Source: Alphaproteobacteria bacterium (GTDB taxonomy: Bacteria > Pseudomonadota > Alphaproteobacteria > JACAEB01). Taken from it: a stretch of DNA of 64,000 bases. The DNA lies in assembly GCA_024236075.1 (NCBI GenBank), contig JACKLE010000001.1, positions 434,001 to 498,000 of the forward strand, written 5' to 3'. Below are positions 17,264 to 25,739 of the stretch, in pieces (within the stretch, counting starts at the first letter, position 1; every line of letters begins with the position of its first letter). The position numbers and the translations under genes were made by a program. The notes beneath the pieces were generated by a model. That model saw nothing but the letters and a program-made list of their open reading frames with translations, was not told where the DNA came from and did not search any database.

Positions 17264-18010
17264 TTGCGCATCTGGCTCGAACGGCTCGGTTGGCTCGCTC
17301 TCGTCGTCGCGGTTCTGGCCGCCCTCAGCGCGGCCGCGGCCGGCCCCGGCTATCAGCTCGGATGGTGGCCGCTCGGCGTCGCGCTCCAGCAGATCGTCAA
17401 ATATTCCGTCTTTGCCCTCATCGGCGCGGCGGGGGTCGGCCTCCTCACCTTCCTCGTTCTCTTTGCGCTGCCGCCGCGCGAGGGCTGGCAGGCGGGCCTC
17501 GCGGCGCTCGTCCTCGCGGCGCTCGCGGGCGCCTACCCGCTCTCGCTCATCATGACCGCGCGCTCGGTGCCGGCGATTCACGACATCACGACGGACACGG
17601 AAGATCCGCCGGTCTTCGTCGACCTTCTCGCCGTGCGCACGGGGGCGCTCAATCCGCCGGACTATGACGGGCCGCGCGTCGCCGCCCTGCAGAAGACCGC
17701 CTATCCGGACATCGTGCCGCTCGACGTCGAGGTCTCGCCCGACCGCGCCTTCGCCGAGGCGCAGGCCCTCGCCCAGGGCCTCGGCTGGCACGTCGTCGCG
17801 GCCGTTCCCGAGCAGGGCCGCATCGAGGCCTCGCAGAAGAGCTTCTGGTTCGGCTTCGTCGACGACGTGGTGATCCGCGTGAGCGAGCGCGAGGGCGGCT
17901 CGCGCATCGACATGCGCTCCAAATCCCGCGTCGGCCGCTCGGACATCGGCGCCAACGCGGCGCGCATCCGCCATTTCTTCGCCGAGCTCGAGGAGCGCCT
18001 CGCGAAATAG
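17264..18010 (+). CDS. DUF1499 membrane-anchored protein
   Basis: 248 aa. Three N-terminal hydrophobic segments (about 8-28, 43-68, 75-100) precede a soluble C-terminal DUF1499 domain (from ~125) with VAALQKTAYPDIVPL, WHVVAAVPEQGRIEAS and the family ending RSKSRVGRSDIGANAARI. Starts with TTG at 17264, which follows GGGGGAGGG at a good distance. Family function is unknown; proteins of this type often sit in envelope or lipid contexts. Probably transcribed with the acyl-CoA synthetase. Confidence 0.82.
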   Translation: MRIWLERLGWLALVVAVLAALSAAAAGPGYQLGWWPLGVALQQIVKYSVFALIGAAGVGLLTFLVLFALPPREGWQAGLAALVLAALAGAYPLSLIMTARSVPAIHDITTDTEDPPVFVDLLAVRTGALNPPDYDGPRVAALQKTAYPDIVPLDVEVSPDRAFAEAQALAQGLGWHVVAAVPEQGRIEASQKSFWFGFVDDVVIRVSEREGGSRIDMRSKSRVGRSDIGANAARIRHFFAELEERLAK

Positions 18011-18018
18011 CGCGGCCG

Positions 18019-18297
18019 TCAGCCCAGCGGGATCACCTCGACGTCGACGAGCGCATTGCCGCTCGCCGGGTCGATCCAGATCTTGGATTGGGCCTTGCGC
18101 ACGATCGCCTCGCCGACCTGAAGCTCCTGCGTCACGCCGTCGAACTGCACCTTCACCTCGTTGGCGCGGCGCCCTTCCGGCGGCTCGTCGAAGAGGAACT
18201 TCACCGAGAAGATGACTCCCGGCCCCTTCTTGTTCTCGTAAAGCATCCAGCGCCGGTCGACGAACAGTCTCGGCAGCACGAACTTCGCGTCGCTCAT
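18019..18297 (-). CDS. Small conserved-looking protein of unknown function
   Basis: 92 aa, start ATG 18297 with GGTGGGGATGG upstream. Sequence has DAKFVLPRLFVDRRWMLYEN, a FSVKFLFDEPPEG strand region and VDVEVIPLG at the end; mostly beta-strand pattern, soluble, no motif recognised. Convergent with the DUF1499 gene (8 nt between stops). It is kept as real because composition and codon pattern match neighbours and the reading on the other strand is low-complexity. Confidence 0.55.
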   Translation of the reverse strand: MSDAKFVLPRLFVDRRWMLYENKKGPGVIFSVKFLFDEPPEGRRANEVKVQFDGVTQELQVGEAIVRKAQSKIWIDPASGNALVDVEVIPLG

Positions 18298-18397
18298 CGC
18301 ACCATCCCCACCTTGCGCCCCGTCCCGCGGAGCCACCCGGCCCTGAGGGTAGATGGCAATGGGCGCGAACCTCAACCCCTCGGGCGACGGCGCGCGC

Positions 18398-19294
18398 TCA
18401 AGGCAGACGGTAGAGGGTGCCGCCGCCCGGCGCGTCCTCGCGGGCGACGCGGCCTTCGCGCGCGAGCTTCACGAGATGGGCGAGCACGGAGCGCGCGGCC
18501 GCCGCGTGGAGGCGCTTGTCGACGTCGCGATAGATGCTCGCCACCATGTCGGGGATGGCGCCATGGCCTTCGGCGATCGCGGACAGGATCGCGGCCTCGC
18601 GGGCCTCGCGGTGGCGGATGAGATAGGCGAGGAAGGGCTTCGTCTCGCGCACGGGCGGCCCGTGGGTCGGCCAGAGCACGCGGTCCTCGCGCGCGAGGAG
18701 CTTCTCCAGGCTCGCCATATAGGCGGCCATGTCGCCGTCGGGCGGCGAGACGACCGTCGTCGACCAGCCCATCACGTGATCGCCCGTGAAGAGATCGCCG
18801 GTCTCCTCGAGCGCGAAGCAGAGATGGTTCGAGGTGTGGCCGGGCGTGTGGATCGCGCGCACGCGCCAGCCCGCGCCCACGATCTCCTCGCCGTCCTTGA
18901 CGCGACGGTCGGGGCGGAAATCGAAATCGCCACCCTCCTCGACGGCGACGCCCTCCTCGGCGCGGGCCTCGCCATGGGCCGCGAAAGCCCAGGTCGGCGC
19001 GCCCGTCGCCTGCTTCACGAGCGCGGCCGCCGGCGAGTGGTCGAGATGGGTGTGCGTGATGAGCTGGTGCGTGATGCGCTCGCCCCGCAGCGCCTCGAGG
19101 AGCGCGGCGACATGCGCCTCGTCGCGCGGGCCGGCGTCGACGACCGCGACCTCGCCCCTGCCGATCACATAGGTGCCGGTGCCGGTATAGGTGAAGGGGC
19201 CCGGGTTCTTCGCGACGAGGCGGCGTATGCCGGGCGCGACCTCGGCCATGACGCCGTAGTCGAAGGCGATCTCGCGGACGAAGGGCGCGCTCAC
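18398..19294 (-). CDS. Metallo-beta-lactamase fold hydrolase (LACTB2-like)
   Basis: 298 aa. MBL-fold metallohydrolase: THTHLDHSPAAALV (HxHxDH, about 82-95), HTPGHTSNHLCFAL (third ligand, about 151-164), LFTGDHVMGWS (bridging Asp) and LWPTHGPPV, followed by a winged-helix-like C-terminal region (about 245-298). This arrangement matches the LACTB2-like subgroup, whose members include endoribonucleases and thioester hydrolases. The GTG start at 19294 overlaps the TGA of the upstream ATP-grasp-like gene (GTGA), so the two are coupled. Confidence 0.87.
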   Translation of the reverse strand: MSAPFVREIAFDYGVMAEVAPGIRRLVAKNPGPFTYTGTGTYVIGRGEVAVVDAGPRDEAHVAALLEALRGERITHQLITHTHLDHSPAAALVKQATGAPTWAFAAHGEARAEEGVAVEEGGDFDFRPDRRVKDGEEIVGAGWRVRAIHTPGHTSNHLCFALEETGDLFTGDHVMGWSTTVVSPPDGDMAAYMASLEKLLAREDRVLWPTHGPPVRETKPFLAYLIRHREAREAAILSAIAEGHGAIPDMVASIYRDVDKRLHAAAARSVLAHLVKLAREGRVAREDAPGGGTLYRLP

Positions 19295-20280
19295 CGCCCC
19301 GACGGCCCCTCGCGCGGGGCCCCCTCGCGCGCTCCGCCCTGACGCTGGGCGATGCCGGTGACATAGGCCTCGAAGGTGCGCGCGAGGCGGTTGAGCGCTC
19401 TCAGCTTGTCGTAGAGCGGGAGCGCGACGGGCGGACCCATGCAGGTCTTGTTGGCGTCGACGATGTAGATGCGTCCCGAGACGCGGTCGCGCAGCACGTC
19501 GCAGCTTCCGACCTCGAGATGCATCTCGCGCGCGAAGGCGAGGATCTTCTCGACCTCCCCGGCGCTTAGGAGCTCGGCGGTCTCGTGGAAGGAGACGCGG
19601 CTGTTCTCGTTCGCGAAGCGGATCTCGAGGGGGCGCTCCTTGATGTAGGCGAACGGGATCGTCTCGCCGATGATCGGCACACGGATGTCCTGGACATGCG
19701 CCCCGTCCGGCGCGTTGTCGATGAGGCGCTGGAAGACGACGCCCTCCGGCACGTCGGCGAGGGGGCAGGCGACGACCGTTCCGTCGTGGGCCGCGTTCTG
19801 CACGGATTTGCGCACGGCCGGCCCGACATGGCTGCGCGGGTCGACGCTCAGGGGATAGCCGAAGACGCGCTCGAAGGTCGCGGCCACGCGGTCCTTGCCG
19901 ATGTCGGTGCAGCGCAGGTTGACGACGTGGCGGTTCTCCTCGATCAGGCGGTCGAGATTGGCCTTGGCCTGCGTCGCGTCCTCGAAATAGTAGAGCACGT
20001 CGCAGTCGCGCGGGTCCTTCGCGGCCCGGGCGCCGAGAAAGGTCATCACGTTCCAGATGAGGTACCAGGGCCCCGGCCGGTGCGGGAAGAAGCCGATGGA
20101 GAGGGGCCGGAAGAGCTTCGTCGGCCGACGGACGAGCCAGACGCACGAGACCACCACATAGAGGGTGATCATGCGCGCGAGATCCTTGACGAGGGCCGGC
20201 GTGATGGGCACGAGCGTGCGGGTCGAGCGCAGGAAGAAGGCACCCCGCCGCACCTCGCAGTCGTTGTAGAGCAGCACCAT
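19291..20280 (-). CDS. ATP-grasp-like protein of unknown function
   Basis: 329 aa. A hydrophobic segment near residues 35-55 is followed by a region without known motifs. The C-terminal part resembles an ATP-grasp fold: FAYIKERPLEIRFANEN, then HLEVGSCDVLRDRVSGRIYI with VDANKTCMGPP supplying the usual Asp/Asn metal ligands. The middle strand FPHRPGPWYLIWNVMTF is not typical. No substrate or name can be given. It is translationally coupled to the MBL hydrolase downstream, suggesting joint action on one substrate. tRNA-Pro lies upstream on the same strand. Confidence 0.7.
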   Translation of the reverse strand: MVLLYNDCEVRRGAFFLRSTRTLVPITPALVKDLARMITLYVVVSCVWLVRRPTKLFRPLSIGFFPHRPGPWYLIWNVMTFLGARAAKDPRDCDVLYYFEDATQAKANLDRLIEENRHVVNLRCTDIGKDRVAATFERVFGYPLSVDPRSHVGPAVRKSVQNAAHDGTVVACPLADVPEGVVFQRLIDNAPDGAHVQDIRVPIIGETIPFAYIKERPLEIRFANENSRVSFHETAELLSAGEVEKILAFAREMHLEVGSCDVLRDRVSGRIYIVDANKTCMGPPVALPLYDKLRALNRLARTFEAYVTGIAQRQGGAREGAPREGPSGR

Positions 20281-20481
20281 GCCCCTCCTCGCCGCGCCCG
20301 TCGCGGGGATGCGCAGGCCGGCCCGCGCCGCTCCTGCATTCGCGGCGAATTATAGTGCGCGGCCGGCGCGCCACAATCACGATGACGTGCGCGAGAAAGG
20401 CAAGGCGTCGCAGGACGGGTGGCGGGGCGGGCGCCCGACGCCGGGGCCCCGAATCGGGCCGGCGATTCGCACGGCGCGAAT

Positions 20482-20558
20482 TGGTCGGAGTGAGAGGATT
20501 CGAACCTCCGGCCCCCGCCTCCCGAAGACGGTGCTCTACCAGGCTGAGCTACACTCCG
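20482..20558 (-). tRNA. tRNA-Pro (anticodon CGG)
   Basis: Full cloverleaf on the minus strand: acceptor CGGAGTG/CACTCCG, D-arm with AGCTCAGCCTGGTAGAGC, 5-bp anticodon stem CCGTC/GGCGG around loop TTCGGGA, and T-arm GGAGGTTCGAATCCTC. Discriminator A is followed by an encoded CCA. It reads CCG proline codons. Confidence 0.95.
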
Positions 20559-20673
20559 AACCGAGGCGCCAGGGTATAGCGGCGGGCCGGAAGCGGCGCA
20601 AGCCGAGGCGTTGCCAGGCCATGAGGAAGCGACTATGTTCCCGCCCTCTTCGGGCCGGTCCCGTGAAGAGCGT

Positions 20674-20747
20674 TGGGGCGTGGCCAAGCGGTAAGGCAGC
20701 GGGTTTTGGTCCCGCGATCCCAGGTTCGAATCCTGGCGCCCCAGCCA
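20674..20747 (+). tRNA. tRNA-Gln (anticodon TTG)
   Basis: Cloverleaf on the plus strand with acceptor TGGGGCG/CGCCCCA, short D-loop, anticodon loop TTTTGGT, T-arm CCAGGTTCGAATCCTGG, discriminator G and encoded CCA. It reads CAA/CAG. Divergent from tRNA-Pro, 115 bp away. Confidence 0.96.
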
Positions 20748-21462
20748 GCTTTCCGCGCATCCGCTTTCGCACGAGGCGCGTCAACCTTAACGCGGCGCGC
20801 CCGCGCGCTATATGACTGGAACGCGGTCGGTTACGTCTTGCGGTGCCGCGCGACTTTAGCTAGGTTCCCGCCTTGCTCGCGCGGGGTGGGGCTCGCGCGA
20901 GGGCGCCGGCCGGTTGGGCCGGCCAAGGGGACGGGGCAAGACGAGAATCGATCCGGCCGAATACGCGTCGTGACGCTTCCGGAGGAACTTCGGTTCCGGT
21001 CGAAGTGTTCGGCCGAATAAGGCCTGAATAGGGCGATCGGCGCCTTGAATTCGGCGCGACGTCATGGGATGTTTAAGAGTCAGGCGTCCAATAGAAGACG
21101 CCGATGCCCCTCTCGCCGCAGACGGTGGCCGCAAGGCCGGCGGACTCGGACGAAGAGGGCTCTCGAGGAGGCGCCGCGTCCTTTCGCGGTTCACGGCGGT
21201 CGAGGTCGGAGCCTTAAGCGGCTCCGGTCGGTCTTAACGATGTTGCGCAAGGACGATTGCGCTCTGTGCGTGCACCTGTGACGAGCTCCGCGCGCGGATC
21301 CGTCGAAGTGGGAAGGGTGGTCAGGAAGCCGTGAGACCTTTTGGCAATATTTTCGTTTATCCGTTTGCGAACGACGGCGGGTCCGGCGGCAGGGCCGCTC
21401 GCGCGACCTTGACATCCCTCTCCAATTTGCGGAGCGGGGCATCTCTCGTGGTGAAGAGGGCA
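20748..21462. other. Long leader region upstream of the TonB-type operon
   Basis: No convincing gene in more than 700 bp. A GGAAC-TTCG-GTTCC hairpin (20984-20997) and a nearby TTCGGCCGAA palindrome are visible. An A+T-richer stretch at about 21338-21370 and a TTGACA at 21409-21414 (no good -10 at the right distance) could belong to the operon promoter. No Fur-box-like palindrome was found. Confidence 0.45.
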
Positions 21463-22260
21463 ATGATGACCGATCACGTGTTCCGTAGTCTGCGGGTTCT
21501 GCCGGCGGCGCTGCTGCTCGCCGGCGCGCTTGCGAGCCCCGCAGCGGCGCAGCTCGAGCAGAACAAGGGCGAGATCGCTGGGACGACGGCCGATGGCCAG
21601 AAGGCCCAGAAGGAGGTCGATCAGCTGGACGATCAGCGCGACGATCTCGAGTTCAAATATCGCCGCACGCTGCTCCAGCTCGAAGGCCTGCAGATCTACA
21701 ACGACCAGCAGAAGCGCTTCATCGCGAAGCAGGAAGAAGAGAAGGTCACGCTGCAGAACCAGATCGAGAACATCGCGAGCCTGACGCGCGACCTGACGCC
21801 GCTCATGCTCGACATGGTCGCCTCGGTGAAGAAGTTCGTCGCGCTCGACCTGCCCTTCCTGCAGAAGCTGCGCAACGAGCGGATCGCGCGCCTCGATACG
21901 GTGATGGCCGATCCCCAGGCGCTGGCGGCGGACCGCTACCGCGCGATCCTCGACATGTACAAGAGCGAGAACGAGTACGGCCGCACGATCCAGGCCTACA
22001 CGGACGAAATCGAGATCGACGGCGAGAAGCGCAAGGTCGACTTCCTGAAGATCGGCCGCGTCGGCTTCTACTACCAGACGCCCGACCAGCAGATCTCGGC
22101 CTACTTCAATCCCGACACGCGGAGCTGGGAGCGGCTGTCCGGCAGCTACAACCAGGCGATCCGCCGCGGCATCAAGATGGCGCTCGAGGTGATCCCGCCC
22201 GACGTCATGGTGCTGCCGGTCTATGTCTCGACGCAATCCTCCGAGCAACCTTCCAAGTAA
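21463..22260 (+). CDS. DUF3450 periplasmic protein, first gene of TonB2/TtpC-type operon
   Basis: 265 aa. Signal peptide ending ASPAAAQ (about residue 29), then a long coiled coil (about 40-130, rich in Gln/Glu/Lys) and a C-terminal domain containing GRVGFYYQTPDQQISAYFN. This is the DUF3450 family, which in Vibrio precedes TtpC, ExbB2, ExbD2, TonB2 and a TPR protein; the same order is seen here. Probably a periplasmic partner of the proton-driven complex. Tandem ATGs at 21463 and 21466 follow GAAGAGGG; either may be used. Confidence 0.85.
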   Translation: MMTDHVFRSLRVLPAALLLAGALASPAAAQLEQNKGEIAGTTADGQKAQKEVDQLDDQRDDLEFKYRRTLLQLEGLQIYNDQQKRFIAKQEEEKVTLQNQIENIASLTRDLTPLMLDMVASVKKFVALDLPFLQKLRNERIARLDTVMADPQALAADRYRAILDMYKSENEYGRTIQAYTDEIEIDGEKRKVDFLKIGRVGFYYQTPDQQISAYFNPDTRSWERLSGSYNQAIRRGIKMALEVIPPDVMVLPVYVSTQSSEQPSK

Positions 22261-22279
22261 AGCGATGGGGCCGATCACG

Positions 22280-23668
22280 ATGACCAAGCTTCGTACTCTT
22301 GCCGCGGCGGCCGCTTTCGCCGTCGCCGGCCTCATCGCGGGCGCCGCCGTCACCGGAGCCTATGCCCAGCAGGGCGAGCCCACGAACCTCAACCAGCTTC
22401 TCGACCGCGTGCGCAAAGGGCGCCAGGTCGAGCAGGCCGAGAACCTGAAGCGCATCGAGGAATTCCGCGCGAAGGTCAGCGAGCAGCGCCGCCTCCTCTC
22501 GGACGCGGAAGCGGCGGTGAAGCGCGAGGAGGCGCTCGCCGACCAGCTCAACAAGACGCTCGAGGACAATCGCAAGATCCTCACCGATCTCGAAAAGGAG
22601 CTCGCCTCGCGGGCCGGCTCGTTCCGCGAGCTCTTCGGCCAGGTGCGCCAGGCCGCCAGCGACATGAGCGGCCAGGTCGGCGCCTCCATGGTGAGCGCGC
22701 AGTTCCCCGGCCGCGAGAAGGTGCTCGACAAGCTCTCCAACGTGCGCGGACTGCCCACGGTCGACGAGCTCGAGGATCTCTGGTTCATCCTGCAGCAGGA
22801 AGCGGTCGAGCAGGGCCGCGTGGCGCGCTTCGATGCCGAAGTGTACCGCACGGACGGCAAGGCCGTGACGACGGAAGTCGTCCGTGTCGGTCCGTTCACG
22901 GCCGTCGCCGACAACAAATATCTCGGCTTCGAGACCGACCGCAGCACGGGCGTCCAGCAGCTCCGCTTCCTGGGCCGTCAGCCGGGCGGCGCGCTTCCGG
23001 GCGCGGCCAGCCGCCTCATGGACGTGAAGCCGGGCGAGGTCGAGAGCCTTCCGGTCGACCCCTCGCGCGGCCAGCTCCTGAAGCTGCTCATCGACTTCCC
23101 GACGCTTCGCGAGCGCATCGCCCAGGGCAAGACCGTCGGCTACATCATCATCGTGATGGGCTTCCTCGGCATGCTCCTCGCCCTCTGGCGCATTCTCGTG
23201 CTCACGGGCGTTTCGGGCGCCGTCGCCGCGCAGGCCCGCAATCCGGGCAATCCGCGCAAGGGCAATCCGCTCGGCCGCATCCTCCTCGTCGCCGAGGAGA
23301 ACAAGGGCGCGGACACCGAGACGCTGGAGCTCAAGCTCGACGAGCAGATCGTCAAGGAGCTTCCCAAGCTCGAGCTCGGCCTCAACATGATGAAGGTCGT
23401 GACCGCCGCCGCGCCGCTCCTCGGGCTGCTCGGCACGGTGACCGGGATGATCAACGTGTTCCAGACGATCACGCTGTTCGGCACCGGCGACCCCAAGCTC
23501 ATGGCGAGCGGCATCTCGGAAGCTCTCGTCACGACCGTGCTGGGTCTCGTCACCGCCATTCCGATGCTCGTCTTCACGAACATCGCGGCCGGCCGCGCCA
23601 AGGCCGTGTCGCAGGTGCTCGAGGAAGAGTCGATCGGCATCGTGGCGGCGCAGGCCGAGCGCCACTGA
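22280..23668 (+). CDS. TtpC-like MotA/TolQ/ExbB protein with N-terminal periplasmic coiled coil
   Basis: 462 aa, close to the length of Vibrio TtpC. Signal peptide (1 to ~30, GAYAQQG), coiled-coil periplasmic region (~35-140), then a MotA/TolQ/ExbB domain: TM near VGYIIIVMGFLGMLLALWRI, and the two ExbB core helices with VTAAAPLLGLLGTVTGMINV and ISEALVTTVLGLVTAIPMLV. It should form part of the inner-membrane proton channel. Start ATG 22280 leads directly into MTKLR and the signal peptide; ATG 22265 is an alternative. Confidence 0.85.
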   Translation: MTKLRTLAAAAAFAVAGLIAGAAVTGAYAQQGEPTNLNQLLDRVRKGRQVEQAENLKRIEEFRAKVSEQRRLLSDAEAAVKREEALADQLNKTLEDNRKILTDLEKELASRAGSFRELFGQVRQAASDMSGQVGASMVSAQFPGREKVLDKLSNVRGLPTVDELEDLWFILQQEAVEQGRVARFDAEVYRTDGKAVTTEVVRVGPFTAVADNKYLGFETDRSTGVQQLRFLGRQPGGALPGAASRLMDVKPGEVESLPVDPSRGQLLKLLIDFPTLRERIAQGKTVGYIIIVMGFLGMLLALWRILVLTGVSGAVAAQARNPGNPRKGNPLGRILLVAEENKGADTETLELKLDEQIVKELPKLELGLNMMKVVTAAAPLLGLLGTVTGMINVFQTITLFGTGDPKLMASGISEALVTTVLGLVTAIPMLVFTNIAAGRAKAVSQVLEEESIGIVAAQAERH

Positions 23669-23712
23669 TGGGTCGCCCAAGCGGCGTTGCCAAGGCATAG
23701 GAGCAGCCTGTC

Positions 23713-24237
23713 ATGCTCAATCCGTTCGGCGCGATCGTCGAGCTTCGAGCCTTCCTCGACAGCGGCGGAAACGTGCTCTACGCGATCATGGTGGCGACCT
23801 TCTTTCTGTGGGCGCTCATCGTGGAACGCTTCCTTTTTCTCGGCACAGCCATGCCGGGGCTCAGGAAGTCCGGCATCGCGAGCTGGAATGCGCGCCCGGA
23901 GCATTCGTCCTGGACCGCGCACAAGGTCCGCACGGGGCTCATCTCGCGCTACAAGTCGGCGGTCGAGGGCAATCTCGACATGCTCGCGACCCTCGTGGCG
24001 CTCGCCCCGCTGCTGGGCCTGCTCGGCACGGTGACGGGGATGGTCGAGGTCTTCGACACGCTCTCCTTCCTCGGAGCGGCCAATGCGCGCGCCATGGCGG
24101 CGGGCGTCTCCAAGGCGACGCTTCCGACCATGGCGGGCATGACGGCGGCTCTATCGGGCCTGTTCTTCAGCGAGCTCCTGCGCAAGCGCGCCGAGCGCGA
24201 AGTGCAGCGCTTCGCCGACGAGCTCGAGCTGAGGTGA
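23713..24237 (+). CDS. exbB: ExbB-like proton channel protein
   Basis: 174 aa. A short MotA/TolQ/ExbB protein with three transmembrane helices: near VLYAIMVATFFLWALIVERF (21-40), then LATLVALAPLLGLLGTVTGM and a third with TLPTMAGMTAALSGLFFSEL. It energises TonB by proton flow together with ExbD. Second ExbB-type protein of the operon, 44 nt after the TtpC-like gene. Confidence 0.88.
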   Translation: MLNPFGAIVELRAFLDSGGNVLYAIMVATFFLWALIVERFLFLGTAMPGLRKSGIASWNARPEHSSWTAHKVRTGLISRYKSAVEGNLDMLATLVALAPLLGLLGTVTGMVEVFDTLSFLGAANARAMAAGVSKATLPTMAGMTAALSGLFFSELLRKRAEREVQRFADELELR

Positions 24238-24247
24238 GGGGCGCGCC

Positions 24248-24673
24248 ATGAAGCACCGCAGGGCCGGAGGCGGCGAAGACGCGGCGGCGATCGACCTGAC
24301 GCCGATGCTCGACATCGTCTTCATCATGCTGATCTTCTTCATCGTGACCGCGACCTTCGTTCAGGAGGAAGGGATCGAGGTCACGCGCCCGGACGAGCAG
24401 GAGTCCGTCGTCAACAATCTGGCCGTGGTCGCCATTCCGATCCGGATCGACGGCGAGAACCGCATCTATTTCGGTTCGGGCGCGGACGAGCGCGTGATCA
24501 CGGTCGGCGCGGTGCGCGCCAACGTGCAGCGCGGGCTCGCGGACGATCCGAACTCGCCGGTCATCATCCAGGCGGACGAGCGCACCGATAGCGGCATCGC
24601 CATCCGCGTGCTCGACCAGGTGAAGGCGGCGAAGCCGAAGAATGTCACGATCACCGCGGCCAAGCGCGGCTAG
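24248..24673 (+). CDS. exbD: ExbD-like biopolymer transport protein (copy 1)
   Basis: 141 aa. N-terminal cytoplasmic tail, then one transmembrane helix containing the essential Asp (IDLTPMLDIVFIMLIFFIVT, about residues 16-35), and a periplasmic domain ending in VLDQVKAAKPKNVTIT. Acts as the proton-responsive partner of ExbB. Ten nt after the ExbB gene. The next gene encodes a second ExbD. Confidence 0.92.
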   Translation: MKHRRAGGGEDAAAIDLTPMLDIVFIMLIFFIVTATFVQEEGIEVTRPDEQESVVNNLAVVAIPIRIDGENRIYFGSGADERVITVGAVRANVQRGLADDPNSPVIIQADERTDSGIAIRVLDQVKAAKPKNVTITAAKRG

Positions 24674-24703
24674 GGGCGGTGGATCGAAAATGAGGTTAGG
24701 CGC

Positions 24704-25111
24704 ATGAAGCGGCGGAGCATAGGAGACGGCGACAGTTCCTCGCCGATCGACCTGACACCGATGCTCGACATCGTGTTCATCATGCTGATCTTCTTCATCG
24801 TGACGGCGACCTTCATCCGCGAGCCGGGCGTGAAGGTGGAGAAGCCTGCGGTGGAGACCGGGCAGCCGCTGAAGAACGTCGCCATCCTCGTCGCGATCTC
24901 GGCGGACAACATCATCTACATGGACGGCAAGCCGGTCCCGCCGCGGGACGTGCGCCCGACCATCGAGCGCCTCAGAAGCGAGAATCCGAAAGGCGGCGTG
25001 GTGATCCAGGCCGACGAAGAGGCCGATATGGGGCTCACCGTGCTTGTGATGGACGAGGCGAGGGCCGCGCGCGCGCCTTCCGTCAGCGTCTCCACGATCG
25101 AGCAGGAGTGA
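24704..25111 (+). CDS. exbD: ExbD-like biopolymer transport protein (copy 2)
   Basis: 135 aa. Same layout as the preceding ExbD, with the helix IDLTPMLDIVFIMLIFFIVT (about residues 14-33) identical across 20 residues, but a clearly different periplasmic part (FIREPGVKVEKPAVETG... VVIQADEEADMG). The tandem pair suggests an ExbD heterodimer or two alternative stators. The original Vibrio operon has one ExbD2. 30 nt separate the two genes. Confidence 0.92.
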   Translation: MKRRSIGDGDSSSPIDLTPMLDIVFIMLIFFIVTATFIREPGVKVEKPAVETGQPLKNVAILVAISADNIIYMDGKPVPPRDVRPTIERLRSENPKGGVVIQADEEADMGLTVLVMDEARAARAPSVSVSTIEQE

Positions 25112-25121
25112 GGGCGGAGAC

Positions 25122-25736
25122 ATGCTGGGTGCGCTGCCACGCTACATCGTCGCTCTTCCCTCCGCGGTCGTCGCCACGGTCGCCATCTTCTTCCTGATGC
25201 GCGCGCTCGTGACGACCAAGTACGAGCTTCCGGTCTCCAAGGACACGGTCTCGATCTCCGTGACGCGCCAGGAGAAGAAGGAAAACGCGATCGACGACGA
25301 CCTCTTCGCGCCGCCCTCCGCGCAGGATACGCCGCCCCCGCCGCCGCTCGACCTCGAGGCGGCCGCGCCGTCCGACCTCTCGGGCACGCCCATCGCGCTG
25401 CCCGGCATGGAGGGCATCAAGTTCGGCCAGGGCGCCGTCATCAGCTCGAATTCGCCCACGCTCATCTACATGCCGCAGGAATATCCCTCGTCCTACAGCG
25501 GCAGGCTGAACTATTGGGTGCGCGTCACCGTGGAGTTCGACACGACCGTCAACGGCACGGCCGAGAACATCCGCGTCATCGGCATCGATCCGCCGAACGC
25601 GCCCGATGCCTTCAAGCAGGAGACCATCCGGGCCTTCCAGCGCGCGAAGTTCAAGCCGCCATTGGACGAGAAAGGCAATCCGAAGCCCACGACAGGAAAC
25701 CAGCTGACGCTCGCGTTCGATCCGAAGGCACAGTAG
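25122..25736 (+). CDS. tonB: TonB-family energy transducer
   Basis: 204 aa. One N-terminal transmembrane helix (about 7-27: YIVALPSAVVATVAIFFLMR), a short Pro-rich linker (APPSAQDTPPPPPLD) and a C-terminal TonB domain with YPSSYSGRLNYWVRVTVEFD, TVNGTAENIRVIGIDPP and FQRAKFKPPLDEKGNP. It transmits proton energy to TonB-dependent outer-membrane receptors. Length and short linker resemble TonB2 rather than the long TonB1. Follows exbD copy 2 by 10 nt. Confidence 0.9.
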   Translation: MLGALPRYIVALPSAVVATVAIFFLMRALVTTKYELPVSKDTVSISVTRQEKKENAIDDDLFAPPSAQDTPPPPPLDLEAAAPSDLSGTPIALPGMEGIKFGQGAVISSNSPTLIYMPQEYPSSYSGRLNYWVRVTVEFDTTVNGTAENIRVIGIDPPNAPDAFKQETIRAFQRAKFKPPLDEKGNPKPTTGNQLTLAFDPKAQ

Positions 25737-25739
25737 GAA

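Noticed and set aside
15338..17974. 878-codon minus-strand frame opposite the acyl-CoA synthetase and DUF1499 genes
   Set aside because: Same antisense artefact; it spans two well-supported plus-strand genes.
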